A stretch of DNA of 64,000 bases, taken from positions 43,348 to 107,347 of the forward strand of contig JAOAPE010000006.1 in the NCBI GenBank assembly GCA_025462725.1. Reading direction: 5' to 3'. Shown in pieces: positions 35,803 through 45,523 of this stretch. The first letter of the stretch is position 1. Every line of letters begins with the position of its first letter. This DNA comes from Terriglobales bacterium. Lineage in GTDB: Bacteria > Acidobacteriota > Terriglobia > Terriglobales > Acidobacteriaceae. The notes beneath the pieces were generated by a model that saw only the letters and a list, made by a program, of their open reading frames with translations, searched no databases and was not told the DNA's origin. A program made the translations under genes and the position numbers.

Positions 35803-36612
35803 ATGACAAAAATTAATTTAAAGCTTTTAGCCGCAGTGCTTGTTGCGATTCCGATTTGTCTTTCGGCAGGTATGGGAGTCAGCAAGAAGTACATGGGGCC
35901 TGGCAGTGACAGGTAAAAATTCAAAACTGAATTGGCGAATGGCAAGGTTGGTGACAATCCAAAATCGATTACCATCGATCAGCTTCGTGGATTAGACGTC
36001 CCAAAACCTGAGACGCTGAAAGACGCCGAGCTGGCCAAGAATCTGTTACCCACTGATCTTAAGGGCGGCTTCCATGAAGGTGACATCGTTCAGATAAAGA
36101 ACGGCTACATTCAACTCGTGGCAACGGAAGCCAGTTGCAAATCGAATGAAAATAAACCCAAATGTGGCACCAAAGGGCATCCCTATACCGACGGTGATTA
36201 CCACATCCAGGTGACTGACAAGTACGATCTCAGGGATTCCAACGTGATTGTGGAGATCCCAAACCCAGCTTTCATAGACGATCCTGCGTTGAAGACACGG
36301 GTAACCTCGGTTCGCAACAAACTCCACAAGGCTCTCGTCGATGGAGGCGAGTTCGGCGAAAATTGCATGGTGCATCCGCCCCGTGTCGCGATTACGGGAC
36401 AACTATTCATAGACAGCTTTCACGCGATCCAAAAGCCTGGCGTCCCCGGCGGAGGTCGCGGAAAGCAGAAGCACCCATCTGTCACAGTATGGGAGCTTCA
36501 CCCGGTTTATGACATCGCATTCTTGGACAAAAAGGGCGCTGGCAATAAGCCTGAATTGGCCTGTCCTAAGTCGAGTGGCACTAAGACCGAATGGATCACC
36601 GAAGAAGATTAG
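35803..36612 (+). pseudogene. Exported-protein gene interrupted by one in-frame TAA
   Basis: ATG 35803, with GGAG a few bases upstream, starts a signal peptide (NLKLLAAVLVAIPICLSAG). The frame reads to residue 37 and meets TAA at 35914-35916, then continues in the same frame without another stop to 36612. The rest holds FHEGDIVQIKNGYIQLVATEA, HPYTDGDYHIQVTD and HPSVTVWELHPVYDIAFL, which read like a folded secreted domain. A single base change (TAA from TAT or TAC) would restore a 269-residue exported protein. So it is a recent pseudogene, a sequence error, or nonsense-suppressed. The downstream half could start on its own from TTG 35932, but would then lack the signal peptide. Confidence 0.7.
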
Positions 36613-36711
36613 CGGTTCCGGGCTGCAGCTCACAAACCAAAAGCAGCAGCTCTGCATCCTAATGTATGTAACGCAACACCTGTCCTAAAGCTGTAACGCC
36701 ATTAGGGCCGT

Positions 36712-36743
36712 CCAGGAACGCCGAAAAACTGCGGCTTTCCTGG
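36712..36743. other. Imperfect hairpin upstream of selB
   Basis: CCAGGAA-C-GCCG (36712-36723) pairs with CGGC-T-TTCCTGG (36732-36743), an 11-bp stem with one C/T mismatch and an 8-base loop. It lies about 100 bases after the broken gene's stop and 45 bases before selB. There is no T-run, so it is a weak terminator candidate. Confidence 0.4.
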
Positions 36744-36788
36744 GCCCCATCCAGGGTCTCTCTTTTCAACCTGCATTACACTCTCTCC

Positions 36789-38705
36789 ATGCTCCCCACA
36801 AGCAGATCTGTGATCGTCGGCACCGCCGGACACATCGATCACGGCAAGACGTCGCTTGTGAAAGCGCTCACTGGGATCGACGCCGACCGCCTCGCGGAAG
36901 AGAAGCGTCGCGGCATCACCATTGACATCGGATTCGCGCATCTCGAGTTGCCATCGGAATCAGGCGCCCAGAGATTCCGTCTCGGATTCATCGATGTCCC
37001 CGGACACGAACGATTCGTTCGCAACATGCTCGCCGGAATCGGCGGAATAGATTTTGTTCTGCTCGTCATCGCCGCCGACGAAGGCATCATGCCGCAGACG
37101 CGCGAGCATTTCGAGATCTGCCGGCTGCTGGACATCCAGCGCGGGATAACGGTACTGACGAAAGCTGATCTGGTCGATGCTGAATCGCTTGACGTCGTTC
37201 GCATGGAAGCCGAAGACTTCCTCCGCGGCTCGTTTCTCGAATCAAAGCGTTCTCAGATTATTCCTGTCAGTGCTACGACCGGCGCCGGGCTCGACCAACT
37301 CAAGCGCGAGATGGCGCGCACGGCTGAGCAAGTCACCGCCAAAGACACGAACTCCATCTTCCGATTGCCTATCGATCGAGTTTTCTCAATGAAAGGATTC
37401 GGCAGCGTCGTCACCGGCACCCTGGTCTCAGGCAGCGTTCGTACCGAGGACGAAGTCGAAGTTCTCCCCGGCGGGAAAAAGCTGCGCGTTCGTGGAGTGC
37501 AGGTTCACAATCTCCCCGCCGATCGAGCCGTTGCCGGTGAAAGAACCGCGCTCAACCTCGCCGGAGTTTCCAAACAAGAACTCTCCCGCGGCATGACGCT
37601 GGCGCCGCCAAACACGTTGCGCACAACGAAACTCGCAGAGGTGGAGATCAATCTTCTGGCTGACGCAAAAGCCCTGAACGACCGCGCACGTGTTCACTTC
37701 CACAGCCTCACTTCGGAAGTTGTGGCAGAAGTGGTTATGCATCAGGGAAAGCAGATCAACCCCGGTCAACGAGCTTCCGCGCGATTGCGATTCGCCCGAC
37801 CCTTGCTCCTGCTGCCCGGCGACCGCTTCATCCTCAGGCAGTTCTCGCCAGTGGTGACCATTGGCGGAGGTGTCGTGCTTGACGCTGCACCTCTGAAGCG
37901 GCTCGCGCCGTCAACATTGGAGGATTTCTTGCAAACGATGCAGGAAGGTACGCCTGCGGAAATGCTGCTCGCCCGCGTTCATCGGCGGCAACAAACAGGT
38001 CTCGCTATCGGAGATGCCATCGCTGAGACCGGTTGGCCGACTTCCACCGTCGAATCACTGGCCGCGGAACTCATATCCGCAAAGAAACTTCTGAGAGTTT
38101 CAGACGCACTGATCACGACAGAATCCTTCGACAACGCAAAGCAAGCGCTCTTGAGCGCCGTGAAGGAATTCCACTCAGCCAATCCGCTCGTCGCAGGCAT
38201 GAGCAAAGAAGAGTTGCGCGAGAGACTCAGCCTGATTCCGTCGATCTTCGCCGCAGTACTTGAATCATTGGTCGTTGACAGGAAGTTGGAGGCGTCAGCC
38301 GAGCAGGTGCGCATCGCCGGACGAAATGTCGTCATGAAAGACGATGAAGCTGAAGCCCGGCAAACCATCGAGCGCGCGTTTGCTTCTGCGGGATTAAGAG
38401 TTCCCGCGCTGAAAGACGTCGTCGCTGCTCTCCCGCTCGACAAGACGCGCGCACAGAAGATTGTCACCCTGTTGCTGCGTGACCGCGTCCTCGTAAAACT
38501 CTCAGACGACCTGGTCTTTCACAGCGCCGCCCTCGACTCTTTGCGCAAAACTATTCGCGACTACAAATCGCAAACGAATCGCATAGACGTCGCAAAATTC
38601 AAAGACCTCACCGGAATCTCCCGCAAATACGCCATTCCCCTGCTCGAGTTCCTCGACCGCGAACGCATCACCCGCCGTGACGGCGACGCTCGCATCATTC
38701 TTTGA
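36789..38705 (+). CDS. selB: Selenocysteine-specific translation elongation factor
   Basis: Delivers Sec-tRNA(Sec) to UGA codons with a SECIS hairpin. The GTPase domain has [17 protein letters not shown] (G1, residues 11-27), [10 protein letters not shown] (switch I), [12 protein letters not shown] and TKADLVD; domains 2 and 3 follow ([23 protein letters not shown]), and the C-terminal 250 residues are winged-helix modules ([29 protein letters not shown] is the last), as in SelB and unlike EF-Tu. 638 residues is normal. selA, selC and selD are not in the window. A TTACACT box 6 bases before the ATG, without Shine-Dalgarno, suggests a leaderless message. Confidence 0.96.
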   Translation: MLPTSRSVIVGTAGHIDHGKTSLVKALTGIDADRLAEEKRRGITIDIGFAHLELPSESGAQRFRLGFIDVPGHERFVRNMLAGIGGIDFVLLVIAADEGIMPQTREHFEICRLLDIQRGITVLTKADLVDAESLDVVRMEAEDFLRGSFLESKRSQIIPVSATTGAGLDQLKREMARTAEQVTAKDTNSIFRLPIDRVFSMKGFGSVVTGTLVSGSVRTEDEVEVLPGGKKLRVRGVQVHNLPADRAVAGERTALNLAGVSKQELSRGMTLAPPNTLRTTKLAEVEINLLADAKALNDRARVHFHSLTSEVVAEVVMHQGKQINPGQRASARLRFARPLLLLPGDRFILRQFSPVVTIGGGVVLDAAPLKRLAPSTLEDFLQTMQEGTPAEMLLARVHRRQQTGLAIGDAIAETGWPTSTVESLAAELISAKKLLRVSDALITTESFDNAKQALLSAVKEFHSANPLVAGMSKEELRERLSLIPSIFAAVLESLVVDRKLEASAEQVRIAGRNVVMKDDEAEARQTIERAFASAGLRVPALKDVVAALPLDKTRAQKIVTLLLRDRVLVKLSDDLVFHSAALDSLRKTIRDYKSQTNRIDVAKFKDLTGISRKYAIPLLEFLDRERITRRDGDARIIL

Positions 38706-38713
38706 TCCCCACC

Positions 38714-38719
38714 TATAAT
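38714..38719 (+). promoter_or_regulatory. Candidate -10 box of the GNAT gene
   Basis: Perfect TATAAT ending 8 bases before ATG 38728, no Shine-Dalgarno; transcription would start about 2 bases before the start codon, so the message would be nearly leaderless. Confidence 0.5.
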
Positions 38720-38727
38720 GATGAAAC

Positions 38728-39225
38728 ATGCTCTCCATCCGCCCAGCAAGCATTGAAGATGTCCCGCTCATTCTCGAACTGATTCGCGAACTTGCCGAAT
38801 ATGAGCGCGAGCCGCAGGCTGCAATCGCCACCGCCGAGGACTTGATTCGCGACGGCTTTACCCGAGAGGCCGCCCCAAAATTCCGGGTCGTCATCGCTGA
38901 ATGGGACGGCCGCTCTGCCGGATTCGCGCTCTTTTTCTACAACTACTCCACATGGCAAGGGCGCCCCGGCCTCTATCTCGAAGATCTTTTCGTGCGTCCC
39001 GTCTTCCGCGGCAAGGGAATCGGCAAAGCCTTGCTGGTGCACCTCGCCAACACTGCCGTCAAAGAAAATTGCGGACGCTTCCAGTGGCAAGTACTCGATT
39101 GGAACACTCCCGCAATTGATTTTTACAAGTCACTCGGTGCTGAAGTCATGAAAGAGTGGCTGACGATGCGCGTCGAAAATGACGCGCTGCAACGGATGGC
39201 AGCATTGCGAGACGAGGAACAGTGA
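38728..39225 (+). CDS. GNAT-family N-acetyltransferase
   Basis: A 165-residue acetyltransferase using acetyl-CoA. IRPASIEDVPLILELIRELAEYERE at the start, then VIAEWDGRSAGFALFFYNYSTW, LYLEDLFVRPVFRGKGIGKALLVHLAN with the acetyl-CoA loop R-G-K-G-I-G-K-A, and FQWQVLDWNTPAIDFYKSLGAEV. This pattern is closest to the diamine/thialysine N-acetyltransferase (SSAT-like) branch, so a polyamine or an amino acid side chain is the likely substrate. Its stop overlaps the trmFO start by 4 bases, so both are on one message, led by the -10 box at 38714. Confidence 0.93.
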   Translation: MLSIRPASIEDVPLILELIRELAEYEREPQAAIATAEDLIRDGFTREAAPKFRVVIAEWDGRSAGFALFFYNYSTWQGRPGLYLEDLFVRPVFRGKGIGKALLVHLANTAVKENCGRFQWQVLDWNTPAIDFYKSLGAEVMKEWLTMRVENDALQRMAALRDEEQ

Positions 39226-40586
39226 CAACAAGAATCAAGATTATCGGCGCAGGGCTTGCCGGATCCGAAGCCGCTTACCAGTGCGCAAAGCGCGGAGTCG
39301 CTGTTGACCTCTACGAGATGCGCCCTGTCCGCTCCACTCCCGCGCACCAGACTAGCGACTTCGCCGAACTCGTCTGCAGTAATTCGCTGAAGTCGGAATC
39401 AGAGAACTCCGCTCCCTGGGTGCTCAAGCAGGAGATGCGGCGTGCAGGCTCACTGCTGCTCGATTGCGCTCATGCCGCTTCCGTTCCCGCCGGGCACGCG
39501 CTCGCCGTCGATCGTGACCTCTTCGCCAAAAGAGTCACGGAAGCAATCTCCAACGAGCCTCTGATCACTGTGCATCGCGAAGAAGTTACTCAGATCAATG
39601 ACGCTGATCCCAATACGCTCACCGTCATCGCCACCGGCCCGCTCACATCAGACGCACTCTCGCTAGAGATCGCGCGGCTCTCCGGCAGCACACACCTTTA
39701 TTTCTATGACTCGATCAGCCCAATCGTCGAGTTCGATTCCATTGACATGGAAAAGTGCTACTTCGCCGCCCGATACGACAAGGGCACGGCCGACTACATC
39801 AACTGTCCATTCACAAAAGAGGAGTACGAGCGCTTTCTCGACGCGCTGCTTGAGGCGCAATCAGTCGAAGGCAAAGATTGGGAAAAGCTTAATTATTTTG
39901 AGAGCTGTCTTCCTATAGAAGAGATCGCCCGCCGCGGACGCGACACGCTACGTTTCGGTCCCATGAAGCCCGTCGGACTCCGCGATCCAAAGACCGGCAG
40001 GATTCCCTATGCTGTCGTCCAACTCCGCAGCGAAAACTTGCGCGCGGATAGCTACAACATCGTTGGGTTCCAGAACCATTTGAAATTTGGCGAGCAAGCG
40101 CGCGTGATGCGCCTCATCCCCGGCCTCGAAAACGCTAAATTCCTGCGCTTCGGCCAGATCCATCGCAACACCTATATCAATGCGCCCACCCTGCTTGGGC
40201 CATCGCTGGCAATGAAGGCACGTCCAAATGTCTTTTTCGCCGGACAGATATCCGGGGTGGAGGGCTACACCGAATCCATCGCCACGGGGCAACTCGTGGG
40301 CTTGCACATTGCCGCGCGGGCTCTTGGAAACGATCTCCCGCCGGTACCGCGCGACTCCGCTTTGGGCTCGCTGGTGAATTACATCTGCAATGCCGAAGCC
40401 AAGCGCTTCCAACCCGCAAACATCACCTTCGATCTGCTTCCCGTGCTCGAAGAGCAGACACGCCGTCGTGTGCGCGACAAAAAAGAGCGCCATCGCATGG
40501 TCTGCGAGCAGGCGCTCGCTGCATTCGATGCATGGTGGAATTCCGCAGAAACTCTTTTGCAGTCACGTTCGCACGCAAATGTGTGA
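39222..40586 (+). CDS. trmFO: Folate/FAD-dependent tRNA U54 methyltransferase
   Basis: Methylates U54 of tRNA (m5U54, T-loop) using methylene-THF and FAD. IKIIGAGLAGSEAAYQCAKRG is the FAD Rossmann motif, followed by YEMRP, LVCSNSLKS, LLDCAHAASVPAGHALAVDRD, FYDSISPIVEFDSID, FFAGQISGVEGYTES and GLHIAARALG, all typical of TrmFO; 454 residues matches. The start is GTG 39222 (gtgacaacaag), overlapping the TGA of the GNAT gene; the first FAD residues follow at residue 4. A translationally coupled pair with the acetyltransferase is likely. Confidence 0.96.
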   Translation: MTTRIKIIGAGLAGSEAAYQCAKRGVAVDLYEMRPVRSTPAHQTSDFAELVCSNSLKSESENSAPWVLKQEMRRAGSLLLDCAHAASVPAGHALAVDRDLFAKRVTEAISNEPLITVHREEVTQINDADPNTLTVIATGPLTSDALSLEIARLSGSTHLYFYDSISPIVEFDSIDMEKCYFAARYDKGTADYINCPFTKEEYERFLDALLEAQSVEGKDWEKLNYFESCLPIEEIARRGRDTLRFGPMKPVGLRDPKTGRIPYAVVQLRSENLRADSYNIVGFQNHLKFGEQARVMRLIPGLENAKFLRFGQIHRNTYINAPTLLGPSLAMKARPNVFFAGQISGVEGYTESIATGQLVGLHIAARALGNDLPPVPRDSALGSLVNYICNAEAKRFQPANITFDLLPVLEEQTRRRVRDKKERHRMVCEQALAAFDAWWNSAETLLQSRSHANV

Positions 40587-40635
40587 AACTTAGGCCGCAC
40601 GCTTTTCGTCTGCATCTCCGACTGGAGCAGCCCGC

Positions 40636-41757
40636 ATGCCCGTGAAACCGCTATCGCCCGTTGATTGCATCGGCCCCGCCGTCGAGCGGACAGAAAAACT
40701 CATGTTCCAGCCGGCGCGCTGGTCGCGTTGGTGGCGCATAGCATTGCTCGGATTGGCCACTGGCGAATTCGCCAGTTCTGGCGGATGCAATTCCGGTTTC
40801 CGGGATTTTGGCAAACTCTCAAACCCAAGTGGAGGTGCTCCGGGAGGCGGCCCCCATATTCCTGAGATCAACGCCGCATTGATCGCTTCCGTCGTGGCTA
40901 TTCTCGTTGTCGCAGCCATCGTGCTTGCATTGGTCCACCTTTACGTTGCCAGCGTCTCGCGGTTCATGTTGTTTGATAGCGTCGCCGCCGACCGATACCG
41001 CTTACGCGAAAGCTGGTCGCGATGGCACAGCCATGGCCTCCGGTATTTCCTTTTCAATCTGGCTTTCGGTGCGATTGTGCTGTGTCTCTATGCAGTGCTG
41101 TTCGGCGCGCCATTGTTAGCCGCATGGAGAGCGGGTCTGTTCACCCACCCGAGGGAGCACGCCGCTGCCTTACTCTTTGCGTTTCTCGGCATGATACCGA
41201 TTCTCTTGGCGATTCTGCTGCCGCTCGCGATCGCACATTTGTTCATCAAGGATTTTGCCATCCCCATCATCGCGCTCGAGAACATCACCATCCCTAACGC
41301 TCTGCGAAAACTATGGGGCATGGTGAAGGCCGCGAAAGGTGATTTCGCGATTTACGTCTTGCTGAAAATCGTGATCGCCATCGCAGCTGCGATCGCACTC
41401 GCAATCATCGACATCATCCTTCTGCTGATTCTCTTGATCCCAATCGGGATTGTGGCAGGAATAATAATTGCGGCCGTGGGCACCGCGGCATTCCATAATC
41501 CAGTCACGATCGCTATCGCCGTGACCGCCGCTGTAATTGTCGTCTTACCGCTGGTCTTGTTCGTGATTGGATTCGTAGCCGCACCAGCAGTAGTGTTCTA
41601 CGTCTCGTACTCATTATATTTCCTGGGCAGCAGGTACGAAGTGCTGTGGAACTACATGCACCCGGTTGCAGAAACGCCAGTTCCGGTCGTCCCAACCATC
41701 CCGCCAGCACCGGAGAACCCGCCGCTGGACATGCCTCCAGATCCGTCGCCAGCCTAG
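40636..41757 (+). CDS. Multi-spanning membrane protein, unknown
   Basis: A 373-residue integral membrane protein with about six hydrophobic segments, among them AALIASVVAILVVAAIVLALVHLYV, YAVLFGAPLLAAWRAGLF, LLFAFLGMIPILLAILLPLAIAHLF, and a continuous I/A/L/V-rich pair near 245-330. The N-terminus has a recurring pattern, LSPVDCIGPAVERTEKLMFQPARWSRWW, which I associate with membrane proteins of unknown function (DUF7544-like, from memory) in many phyla. The C-terminal tail is P-rich (TPVPVVPTIPPAPENPP). Converges on der with 3 bases between stops. Function unknown. Confidence 0.78.
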   Translation: MPVKPLSPVDCIGPAVERTEKLMFQPARWSRWWRIALLGLATGEFASSGGCNSGFRDFGKLSNPSGGAPGGGPHIPEINAALIASVVAILVVAAIVLALVHLYVASVSRFMLFDSVAADRYRLRESWSRWHSHGLRYFLFNLAFGAIVLCLYAVLFGAPLLAAWRAGLFTHPREHAAALLFAFLGMIPILLAILLPLAIAHLFIKDFAIPIIALENITIPNALRKLWGMVKAAKGDFAIYVLLKIVIAIAAAIALAIIDIILLLILLIPIGIVAGIIIAAVGTAAFHNPVTIAIAVTAAVIVVLPLVLFVIGFVAAPAVVFYVSYSLYFLGSRYEVLWNYMHPVAETPVPVVPTIPPAPENPPLDMPPDPSPA

Positions 41758-41760
41758 GGC

Positions 41761-43245
41761 CTATTTGTCCTTGCGCTCTTTCGGCCTCGTCTTGATCCAG
41801 ATCGGCGTTCCAGTGAATCCGAACGCTTCTCTGATCTGGTTCTCCAAGAACCGCTGATAAGAGAAATGCAGATCGACGTCGCGGTCAACGAAGAGAATGA
41901 ATGTCGGCGGAGCAACGTTTGTCTGCGTCAGATAATAGATCTTTACGCGCTTACTCATCGGCACAGATGCGCGTTCAAAATCCACATGCTTGAGAAAGCG
42001 ATTCATCTGCCCCGTGGTGATGCGCTTGAATCGTTCCTTCGCGACGATTTCTACCTGCGTGAATATCTTGTCCGCGTTCTTGCCCGATGCGGCTGACACA
42101 AACACGATCGGCGCATAGTTTAGAAATTTCAACGCGCGACGAGCTTGTTCCTCGAAGGCTTCGCGATCCGCTGGCGGCTTTCCGTCCGTTCGCGCGCTCG
42201 TCACCAGATCCCATTTGTTGATGACGATGATCACCGAGCGGCCGCTCTCGTGCGCGTAACCGCCGATGGTAGCATCACTGCCCGTGACGCCTTCGGTGGC
42301 ATCCACGATGAGGAGAGCTACATCCGCGCTCTCAAGATGTTTGCGAGCCATCACGACGCTGAGTTTTTCCGCCATCAACCGCGTCTTGCCCTTGCGCCGG
42401 ATTCCCGCCGTGTCAATGAACCGATACTTCTTCCCGTCCTTCTGCACCAACTCATCCACCGCATCCCGCGTAGTGCCCGCAATAGGTGAGACGATCGCGC
42501 GCGATGTTCCCGTCAGCCGGTTCAGCAGCGTTGATTTCCCAACGTTCGGACGCCCAATGATCGCAATCTTTATCTCATCCGGCATTGCCGAGCGCTCATC
42601 CACGCTCTCTGCTGGTGCTTCGTCGGAAGCAGTTTCCACCGGAAACTCCTCAGCCTCTTCATTGCTTTCTGTAGACGAAATCGGAATCGCCGACATCGCC
42701 GCCTCCAGCAATTCCGCGACATTGGACGAGTGTTCCGCCGAAACGAAATACACATTGCGAATCCCGAGTTCTCGGAACTCCTCAGCCTCGGCCTGTTGTT
42801 TCGGAGAATCGATCTTATTCACTGCAAGGAATAGCGCCTTGCCACCGCGCATCAGTATCCGCGAAAGTTCGATGTCTGTTGCCGTCAGGCTGGTGCGCCC
42901 ATCCACAACCATGATGATGGCGTCGGCCTCTTCGAGCGCGACTTTGGCTTGCGTGTAGATCTCCGACGGAATCAACTCTTTGTCGTCGGGCACGATCCCG
43001 CCTGTGTCTACTACGCGGATCTTTCGCCCGTTCCACTGGGCTTCGCCGTAGATGCGGTCACGTGTGATGCCGGGCTCATCGCCCACGATGGAGCGCCGAG
43101 ATCCCACCAGTCGGTTAAACAGCGTGGATTTCCCCACATTCGGACGCCCAACAATCGCCAGCGTCGGTTCCGCGCCTGACTTTCTTTTTCTCTTCTTTAT
43201 GGCAGTTTTTTGCAAAATTAATCCAATTTGCGCAGCAGTGCGCAA
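41761..43245 (-). CDS. der: Ribosome biogenesis GTPase Der (EngA)
   Basis: Tandem-GTPase needed for 50S assembly. Two complete G domains: first AIVGRPNVGKSTLFNRL, DTGGIVP, VNKID; second IAIIGRPNVGKSTLLNRL, DTAGIRRKGK, VINKWD. A C-terminal KH-like domain (LKHVDFERASVPMSKRVKIYYLTQTNVAPPTFILFV) follows. The protein is 494 residues including an uncertain N-terminus: no ATG precedes the first G domain, so the start is a TTG (43245 or the TTG near 43212). A 45-residue E/S/A-rich linker separates the two G domains. Divergent from the DinG-type helicase gene with overlapping -10 boxes. Confidence 0.96.
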   Translation of the reverse strand: MRTAAQIGLILQKTAIKKRKRKSGAEPTLAIVGRPNVGKSTLFNRLVGSRRSIVGDEPGITRDRIYGEAQWNGRKIRVVDTGGIVPDDKELIPSEIYTQAKVALEEADAIIMVVDGRTSLTATDIELSRILMRGGKALFLAVNKIDSPKQQAEAEEFRELGIRNVYFVSAEHSSNVAELLEAAMSAIPISSTESNEEAEEFPVETASDEAPAESVDERSAMPDEIKIAIIGRPNVGKSTLLNRLTGTSRAIVSPIAGTTRDAVDELVQKDGKKYRFIDTAGIRRKGKTRLMAEKLSVVMARKHLESADVALLIVDATEGVTGSDATIGGYAHESGRSVIIVINKWDLVTSARTDGKPPADREAFEEQARRALKFLNYAPIVFVSAASGKNADKIFTQVEIVAKERFKRITTGQMNRFLKHVDFERASVPMSKRVKIYYLTQTNVAPPTFILFVDRDVDLHFSYQRFLENQIREAFGFTGTPIWIKTRPKERKDK

Positions 43246-43274
43246 TCTCTATGCTGAAATTAGGCTAGGTTCCT

Positions 43275-43282
43275 ATTATAGT
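43275..43282. promoter_or_regulatory. Overlapping divergent -10 boxes, der / dinG-type helicase
   Basis: The same 8 bases read TATAGT on the plus strand (43277-43282) and TATAAT on the minus strand (complement of 43275-43280), so RNA polymerase could bind in only one direction at a time. Plus leader about 45 bases, minus leader 23 bases or more. -35 boxes are poor. Confidence 0.55.
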
Positions 43283-43335
43283 GAGAACGCGCCGCTCCAC
43301 CGCGTTCCCGTTCCAGAATCACCCATCGCATTCAA

Positions 43336-45363
43336 ATGTCATCCACTCCTAACCCGGCCCCCATTTCGGATTTCAATGACTCGGAACCCGCTGTTCGCAC
43401 AGAAGAGCTGCCATCGCTCTACAAGTTTTTCGCTCCCGGTGGAGTTCTCGCTTCGGCGCATCCCGCCTATGAATTCCGCAAAGGACAGCTCCAGATGGCC
43501 GAAGCCGTCGAGCAGGCGCTCGCAGAAAAGCGACACCTCATCGTCGAAGCCGGCACCGGAACAGGGAAGACCCTGGCGTATCTGCTGCCAGTGATCCGCT
43601 CCGGCAAGCGCGTCATCATCTCCACCGGGACGAAGAACCTCCAGGAGCAGCTCTACTACAAGGACATCCCCTTCCTCGAGCAGTCGCTCGGAAAGCTACG
43701 CGTCACCTACATGAAGGGACGCAACAACTATCTCTGCCGACAAAAGCTTTACGATCTCACCAGCCAGCCTGTCCTCAACGGACTAGACGAAGTCGATCAG
43801 TACCGCCAAATCGCCGAGTGGGAAGAAAAGACCGAGACCGGCGATCGCGCGGAGCTCTCGCAACTACCCGAGGCCAGCGCCTTGTGGCACAAGCTCGACG
43901 CACGTAACGAAGCCTGCATCGGCCAGAAATGCAATCAGTATGACCGATGCTTCATTACCGAGATGCACCGCCGCGCCGTCGAGAGTGACATCATCATCGT
44001 CAATCACCATCTCTTCTTCGCCGACCTCGCCATCCGCCAGCAAACGGAGGACGTCGGAGGCGGAGGCATTCTCCCCGAATTCTCCGCTGTCATCTTCGAC
44101 GAAGCCCACGAACTCGAGGACATCGCCGGCAGCTACTTCGGTGTGACCGTCAGCAACTTGCGATTCGACGATCTCGCCCGCGACATCGAGTACACACTTC
44201 GCCAGAAGCAGGCACTCACGGCAGGGATCATTTCAGCCAATGACAGCCTGCGCGAACGCTCGCAATTCTTTTTCGCCCTCATTCCACCCGGAGATTCCCG
44301 CTTCGCCTTCAACAACCGTTCTGAGTTCATGGAAGAGAACGGAGATGAGTATCTCTCCGTCATGAACGCGCTCACGCGACTCGGCTCAGAACTGGAAGGC
44401 ATGCACCCCAAGCCCGAAGAAGCATTTAATTTCATCCGACGGGTGAATGAACTGCAAACACAGCTCGCGTTTATCATGGAATCCCGCGACCGCAACACTG
44501 TCTTCTGGATCGAGCGCCGCGGCGGTGGCGGGAACCGCCGCAGTCACCAGCAGAACGTCTTTCTGCAAGCTACGCCGATTGACGTCTCGCAGATCCTCAA
44601 ACTGAAATTGTTTGAAAACGTCGAGACTGCGGTACTCACCTCGGCTACTCTCGCCGTCTCCGGCGGATTCGACTACATGCGCCGTCGCGTGGGCTTGGAC
44701 GAATCCCACGCGCGCGAACTCGTCGTTCCTTCGCATTACGACTATGCAAAGCAGGCGCTTTTCTATGTCCCGCCTGATCTGCCTGACCCTCGCGCAGAAG
44801 ATTTCCCGCGCCGCGCTGCCGACAAGATCCGCCGTATCCTCGAATGTTCTCAGGGACGCGCCTTTTGCCTGTTTACCAGTTATGCACTGATGAACGATGT
44901 CCATGAGCGGCTTCTAGGAGAGCTGGAATTTCCCATGCTGCTTCAGGGTAGCGCGCCCAAAAACGCTCTTCTGGATGAATTCCGCATAACTCCCAACGCA
45001 GTTTTGTTCGGGACGTCGTCCTTTTGGCAAGGTGTTGACGTCCAAGGAGAGCAGCTCAGTTGCGTCATCATCGATCGTCTGCCCTTTGCCGTTCCGAACG
45101 ACCCCGTTGTCGCCGCGCGGATCAACGCCATCAACGCAGACGGTGGAAATGCCTTCTTCGACTATCAGGTTCCGGCCGCGGTCATAACGCTAAAGCAAGG
45201 TTTTGGCCGCTTGATACGCTCACTTCAGGACCGTGGTGTCCTGGTCTTGCTTGATAACCGTATTCGCACACAGCGTTATGGAAAGGTATTCCTCGAAAGC
45301 TTGCCTAAATACAAACGCAGCACCGATTTGGCAGATGTCGAGTTCTTCTTCGGATTAAGATAA
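43336..45363 (+). CDS. DinG-type ATP-dependent helicase with Fe-S cluster
   Basis: XPD/DinG-like superfamily-2 helicase, 675 residues, probably DNA repair or R-loop/G4 unwinding. Walker A EAGTGTGKTLAYLLP (71-85); STGTKNLQEQL (motif Ia); KGRNNYLCRQKLYDL plus AWKH..ACIGQKCNQYDRCFIT-like region supplying four cysteines of the [4Fe-4S] cluster; VNHHLFFADL; VIFDEAHELED (DEAH box); TSATLAVSG; FTSYALM; SFWQGVDVQGEQLSCVIIDRLPFAVP; and QGFGRLIRSLQDRG (motif VI). The ATG at 43336 is 13 codons before family similarity. It is divergent from der. Confidence 0.94.
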   Translation: MSSTPNPAPISDFNDSEPAVRTEELPSLYKFFAPGGVLASAHPAYEFRKGQLQMAEAVEQALAEKRHLIVEAGTGTGKTLAYLLPVIRSGKRVIISTGTKNLQEQLYYKDIPFLEQSLGKLRVTYMKGRNNYLCRQKLYDLTSQPVLNGLDEVDQYRQIAEWEEKTETGDRAELSQLPEASALWHKLDARNEACIGQKCNQYDRCFITEMHRRAVESDIIIVNHHLFFADLAIRQQTEDVGGGGILPEFSAVIFDEAHELEDIAGSYFGVTVSNLRFDDLARDIEYTLRQKQALTAGIISANDSLRERSQFFFALIPPGDSRFAFNNRSEFMEENGDEYLSVMNALTRLGSELEGMHPKPEEAFNFIRRVNELQTQLAFIMESRDRNTVFWIERRGGGGNRRSHQQNVFLQATPIDVSQILKLKLFENVETAVLTSATLAVSGGFDYMRRRVGLDESHARELVVPSHYDYAKQALFYVPPDLPDPRAEDFPRRAADKIRRILECSQGRAFCLFTSYALMNDVHERLLGELEFPMLLQGSAPKNALLDEFRITPNAVLFGTSSFWQGVDVQGEQLSCVIIDRLPFAVPNDPVVAARINAINADGGNAFFDYQVPAAVITLKQGFGRLIRSLQDRGVLVLLDNRIRTQRYGKVFLESLPKYKRSTDLADVEFFFGLR

Positions 45364-45523
45364 GAGTTAAGGTCCGCCAAGAGCACGCCAACTTGCGTCC
45401 GCAACTCTCACCGGCAGCTCCGAATCCCGCTGTTCGAATTCGGTCAGCAACTATCCCTTACACTTCCAACCTTTGCCCCAACTTGCCCTTCCAACTTCAT
45501 ACAGTGGTTACTCACTAATAACT

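Noticed and set aside
35914..35916. Selenocysteine at the internal stop next to selB
   Set aside because: The codon is TAA, and selenocysteine is inserted at UGA only.
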